Origin: a bacterium
GTDB taxonomy: Bacteria; Pseudomonadota; Alphaproteobacteria; Rhizobiales; JAKIUO01
Assembly (NCBI GenBank): GCA_024228495.1
Contig: JAAETJ010000272.1
Coordinates: 1 to 35,844, forward strand
Length of the DNA stretch: 35,844 nt
Direction: 5' to 3'
Below the pieces are notes generated by a model that had not been told where the DNA came from, ran no database searches, and saw only the letters and a list, made by a program, of their open reading frames with translations. Below are positions 32,877 through 35,844 of this stretch, one piece after another (position 1 is the stretch's first letter; each line of letters begins with the position of its first letter). The translations under genes and the position numbers were made by a program.

Positions 32877-35417
32877 GTGACGAAAAATAATCAACATCCT
32901 CTGGCCTTACCTGTCGGAACCGAACTGGTCGGCGATTATGTAATCACCAAAGTGCTCGGAGCGGGCGGATTTGGTATCACTTATGAAGCTAATGAACGCT
33001 CCCTCGACCGCACTGTGGCAATCAAGGAATATTTCCCCGTCGATATTGTCGAGCGCGAAGGCTGGGCTTTGGTCAAGGCACGCTCAACCACCCTTGATAT
33101 GAAATATGCGCGCGGCCTACGCCGCTTCATTGAAGAAGCCAAGGCCATCACGCAGTTTAACCACCCCAATATTGTGAGGGTTTTGCGCTATTTCAAAACC
33201 AATAATACCGCTTTCATGGTGCTGCATTATGAAGAAGGCCTCGATATGAGAGTCTGGCGCGATGGCCTCAACAGCCCTCCCACGGAAAACCAACTGACTG
33301 CCATTATAAAACCCTTGCTGAACGCGCTGGAACTGATCCATAGCAATGATTTTTTGCATCGCGATGTGGCTCCCGACAATATCATCATACGCAAAGACGG
33401 CTCCCCCATCTTGATCGACTTCGGCTCGGCTAGATCAGAGCTCACCTTCAACTCGAAAACCGTCAGCGCATTGGTTAAGTCTGGATATTCGCCGTTTGAG
33501 CAATATGCCAAAAACAGCAAAGAGCAAGGCCCGTGGACCGATATTTATTCATTTGGCGCAACGCTCTATCAAATGGTCACCGGTGAAGCACCGCCAGACA
33601 GCCTGTCTCGCCTCGCAGCCGATGAGATGACCCCGGCGAAAAAGCGCGCCAAGCGATACTATAGCCGCGATTTTCTCGCCGCCATCGATAGTGCCCTTGC
33701 CATAAGGATTGAAGATCGCCCTCAATCAATCAATGAATGGCGCAGCTTGTTGTTCCCCGCCAAAGATCAAGCAAGCACAAAGGAAAAAACACCAAAGAAG
33801 AAAAAGGTTTCATTACTGGCGGCGCACATTAAGGATCAAAAATCTCCTTTCCGCCTACCCCGGCGTAGCGAGAAAATAAAAAAATCTGGTCAGGCCTCTG
33901 TGGCTGATTTGATTGAAAAATCCGGCCTCAAGCCAGCTGCAATCACCAACAACGCGTCTAGGCTATGGATCTCTGTTTGGACCTGGTTGCACAACCTTGT
34001 TCCCAATAGAATTTCAAATGCTTCACGCCGAAAAGCCCGTGCACAACGAAAAAATGATGGCCCACCGGCTGGTAAAAAAAATGCTGCTAATCCCCGTTCC
34101 CTGCGCACCCTTCTTCATGAGCTTGATGAGGAATACAAAGATATCGCCCATGAGCAGGCCATCGAAGACGTCGCCAATCTGCCGTCCCCTCCCAAAATCA
34201 AAAAACCAAGAAAACCGCGCAAACCCGTCGCGCCGGTGTTTTTTGCAAAAATTCACAAAATATGGCAAACGCTAAAAAATATTCTCATAAAACTGTTTCG
34301 CTCCTTGTCGCTGCTGGTGCGCTTTGCTGCGGGCGTCGTATTGCTCGGCAGCGTCGCCTTGGCCATCAATTATTATCGCCCGGCTCTCACCAAGATCGCC
34401 AATAAAGTCGAAGTGCCAAATGACTTGAAAACCTCCAGCACCAATAAACCACCAAGCCCAAAAAGGGCGATCGGCAAGCCAAAGCCCAAAGCTAAAGCCA
34501 AGCCCAAGCCCAAGCCAGTATTGGCTCCACCGTCCCACCTCCTCAAGACCGTGACAGCTCACAAGGGGGGCGTGGTCAGCCTGCTTGTCTCCAATAGTGG
34601 TGAACAGCTGATATCGAGCGGCAAAGACCAGATCATCAAGATATGGGATATAGCTAGCGGTTCCCTGACTCAAAGTTTCGAACCTCACCAGCAATCTATT
34701 ACCGCTCTTGATGTTTTGGGAGAGCGACTGGTGCAAGGCGATGCCAGCGGCAATATTTTTCTATTTGACCTCTCGCGAACCGAGCAGCTCGCCACCTTCA
34801 AGGCCCTTGATGGCCCGATCAGCAGCGTTGCTTTTGTGGGGCGCGGCAATGACCTGCTTACGGGCTCCAATCGAGGCGAACTGGACTATTGGGAATTCAG
34901 GGATGGTGAATATTCGCGCGAGAAAATGCGCGGTGCTGCTCATAGCGATTCCATCAGCTCCATTGTCACGCACCGGCGCTATTTTGTCAGCGGCAGCGCC
35001 GACAATAGCATCAAACTGTGGCGTCGCTCACGAAAACGGCTGATCCGCACATATCTCTCGCACGACGGAGTGGTCAATGCAGTAACCCTGTCACCAAAAG
35101 CCTATCGCATGGCCAGTGGCTCCAGTGATGGCACCATAAAAATCTGGTCCCCCAAATCCCGGCACTTGCGCCGCACGCTGCAGGCCCAGCAGGACTCTGT
35201 GAGCGCTCTGGCTTTTGCGCAAAATGGCAAATGGCTGGCGTCCGGCGGCAAGGACCACACCATCAAGATCTGGAATGCCCGCAATGGTCAGCTTGTACGA
35301 CTGTTCAAGGGGCACACCGGTATGGTGCAAAGACTCTTATTCAGCCCGGATAAAAAACAACTAATTTCCGCCTCTGAGGATGGCAGCATCCGATACTGGC
35401 AGTGGAATTCACGTTAG
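32877..35417 (+). CDS. Transmembrane Ser/Thr protein kinase with C-terminal WD40 propeller
   Basis: An 846-residue kinase. The kinase domain (about 20-295) has the glycine loop GAGGFG at 28-33, Lys50 in AIKEYFP, HRDVAPDN with Asp163 and Asn168, DFG at 181-183 and GYSPFEQY in the activation segment. The catalytic loop has Ala where most kinases have Lys (HRDxKPxN), as in a known proteobacterial subgroup. A basic linker of about 180 residues precedes a membrane helix (about 477-500). A Lys/Pro repeat (KPKPKAKAKPKPKP) then leads to a WD40 propeller of about seven blades (about 555-846) outside the membrane. GAGG lies 5 bases before the GTG start. The periplasmic propeller looks like a sensor, and the cytoplasmic kinase the output. 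Confidence 0.93.
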   Translation: MTKNNQHPLALPVGTELVGDYVITKVLGAGGFGITYEANERSLDRTVAIKEYFPVDIVEREGWALVKARSTTLDMKYARGLRRFIEEAKAITQFNHPNIVRVLRYFKTNNTAFMVLHYEEGLDMRVWRDGLNSPPTENQLTAIIKPLLNALELIHSNDFLHRDVAPDNIIIRKDGSPILIDFGSARSELTFNSKTVSALVKSGYSPFEQYAKNSKEQGPWTDIYSFGATLYQMVTGEAPPDSLSRLAADEMTPAKKRAKRYYSRDFLAAIDSALAIRIEDRPQSINEWRSLLFPAKDQASTKEKTPKKKKVSLLAAHIKDQKSPFRLPRRSEKIKKSGQASVADLIEKSGLKPAAITNNASRLWISVWTWLHNLVPNRISNASRRKARAQRKNDGPPAGKKNAANPRSLRTLLHELDEEYKDIAHEQAIEDVANLPSPPKIKKPRKPRKPVAPVFFAKIHKIWQTLKNILIKLFRSLSLLVRFAAGVVLLGSVALAINYYRPALTKIANKVEVPNDLKTSSTNKPPSPKRAIGKPKPKAKAKPKPKPVLAPPSHLLKTVTAHKGGVVSLLVSNSGEQLISSGKDQIIKIWDIASGSLTQSFEPHQQSITALDVLGERLVQGDASGNIFLFDLSRTEQLATFKALDGPISSVAFVGRGNDLLTGSNRGELDYWEFRDGEYSREKMRGAAHSDSISSIVTHRRYFVSGSADNSIKLWRRSRKRLIRTYLSHDGVVNAVTLSPKAYRMASGSSDGTIKIWSPKSRHLRRTLQAQQDSVSALAFAQNGKWLASGGKDHTIKIWNARNGQLVRLFKGHTGMVQRLLFSPDKKQLISASEDGSIRYWQWNSR

Positions 35418-35462
35418 ATCGCATGATTTCTTGCCTTTTGATCCCAAGCGGAAGTTTGGTAA

Positions 35463-35559
35463 ATGACCATCAGCTGTATTGCAGATCACAAGATCAAACG
35501 GATTGACGAACTACTGCCCTGGAATTATCGTACGGATGCTTGACTAGCAGGATGCTTAC
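35463..35559 (+). pseudogene. IS66-family transposase (TnpC) C-terminal scar
   Basis: The plus frame MTISCIADHKIKRIDELLPW, then NYRTDA and TGA (35541-35543), matches the conserved tail of IS66 TnpC (I.DHPI.RIDELLPW). Only 26 residues remain. ATGCTTAC at 35552-35559 resembles the terminal GCTTAC end of IS66 elements, so the right end of the old insertion probably lies there. Confidence 0.7.
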
Positions 35560-35702
35560 ACTGCTGTAACTGACTGTCATATTAAACACTCCATCAGGGC
35601 CAGCGGCCAATATTGTGCCGCGCAAACAGGCCGGATAGATGACCGCAAACCCACAGTCCATAACTTCAAAAAACACTTGCAATCACCGGGGCGTCCATAG
35701 AT

Positions 35703-35773
35703 GACAGTAAACGAATTAACTGATTTTCTATCATTTTTCACTTATCTTCGTTGAAATTAATTCGGTTACTGTC
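35703..35773. repeat. 16-bp inverted repeat, 39-bp spacer
   Basis: The arms GACAGTAAACGAATTA (35703-35718) and TAATTCGGTTACTGTC (35758-35773) pair at 15 of 16 positions. The spacer is AT-rich. There is no T-run after either arm. It may be an operator, a small palindromic repeat or paired ends of a lost element. Confidence 0.65.
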
Positions 35774-35844
35774 TGGGTAATTCTGGGCAATGTCCCGTTG
35801 GCGCTATCGCCTAAGTCATTGATATTTTTGGTTGCGGGGGTAGG

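Larger units (their letters stand above)
35418..35844. other. Window-end intergenic region with mobile-element scars
   Basis: After the kinase stop, no intact gene is seen. It holds an IS66 transposase tail and a near-perfect inverted repeat, both listed separately. A leftward frame at 35494-35682 lacks a ribosome-binding site and a family. The window ends before any further gene. Confidence 0.6.

Noticed and set aside
34484-34524. AAGCCC-type tandem repeat inside the kinase gene
   Set aside because: It encodes the Lys/Pro linker after the membrane helix, a common low-complexity spacer rather than a separate element.
35494-35682. Leftward 62-codon frame near the window end
   Set aside because: It overlaps the IS66 scar, has no ribosome-binding site and no recognisable family.

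Overview
The window reads as a stretch of chromosome from an alphaproteobacterium, probably marine. The assignment is inferred from protein character and gene order: a histone-deacetylase-family gene next to xseB, a long Sua5-type TsaC beside an FAD-linked 2-hydroxyacid oxidase, EttA, and a Na+-type (PomA/PomB-like) flagellar stator pair. No rRNA, tRNA or CRISPR array was seen. Coding density is normal, but several intergenic gaps hold broken mobile-element pieces (IS3, IS481-like, IS66 and group II intron).

Region 1 (1-6.1 kb): an FAD-linked oxidase, threonylcarbamoyl-AMP synthase and an SDR oxidoreductase run leftward. A 168-bp nested palindromic element sits between the first two. An AT-rich divergent gap separates them from a rightward HDAC - xseB - small c-type cytochrome cluster. 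Region 2 (6.1-10.8 kb): acetoacetyl-CoA synthetase and acetyl-CoA acetyltransferase together turn acetoacetate into acetyl-CoA, followed by a divergent class I/II aminotransferase.

Region 3 (10.8-17.9 kb): a leftward two-gene operon encodes a secreted protein of unknown function and a large membrane-anchored or periplasmic WD40-caspase protein. A five-heme, membrane-anchored cytochrome (c554-type) follows, with an IS3 scar directly downstream. Region 4 (18-23.7 kb): EttA with a clear terminator, the motA/motB stator pair, a lytic transglycosylase, an IS481-like scar and a nitroreductase.

Region 5 (23.8-35.8 kb): two related exported von Willebrand A proteins with tandem beta-rich C-terminal repeats are separated by a decayed group II intron. 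Further right lies an FHA - PP2C phosphatase - ArfB operon, divergent from a transmembrane Ser/Thr kinase with a C-terminal WD40 propeller. A (TA)8 tract lies in the kinase/FHA promoter gap. Kinase, phosphatase and phosphothreonine reader form a compact phospho-signalling module like the one that regulates type VI secretion, but no secretion genes are visible here. The most promising material for a new system is the caspase operon and the kinase/FHA/PP2C module with the nearby VWA pair. Whether they work together is inference only.
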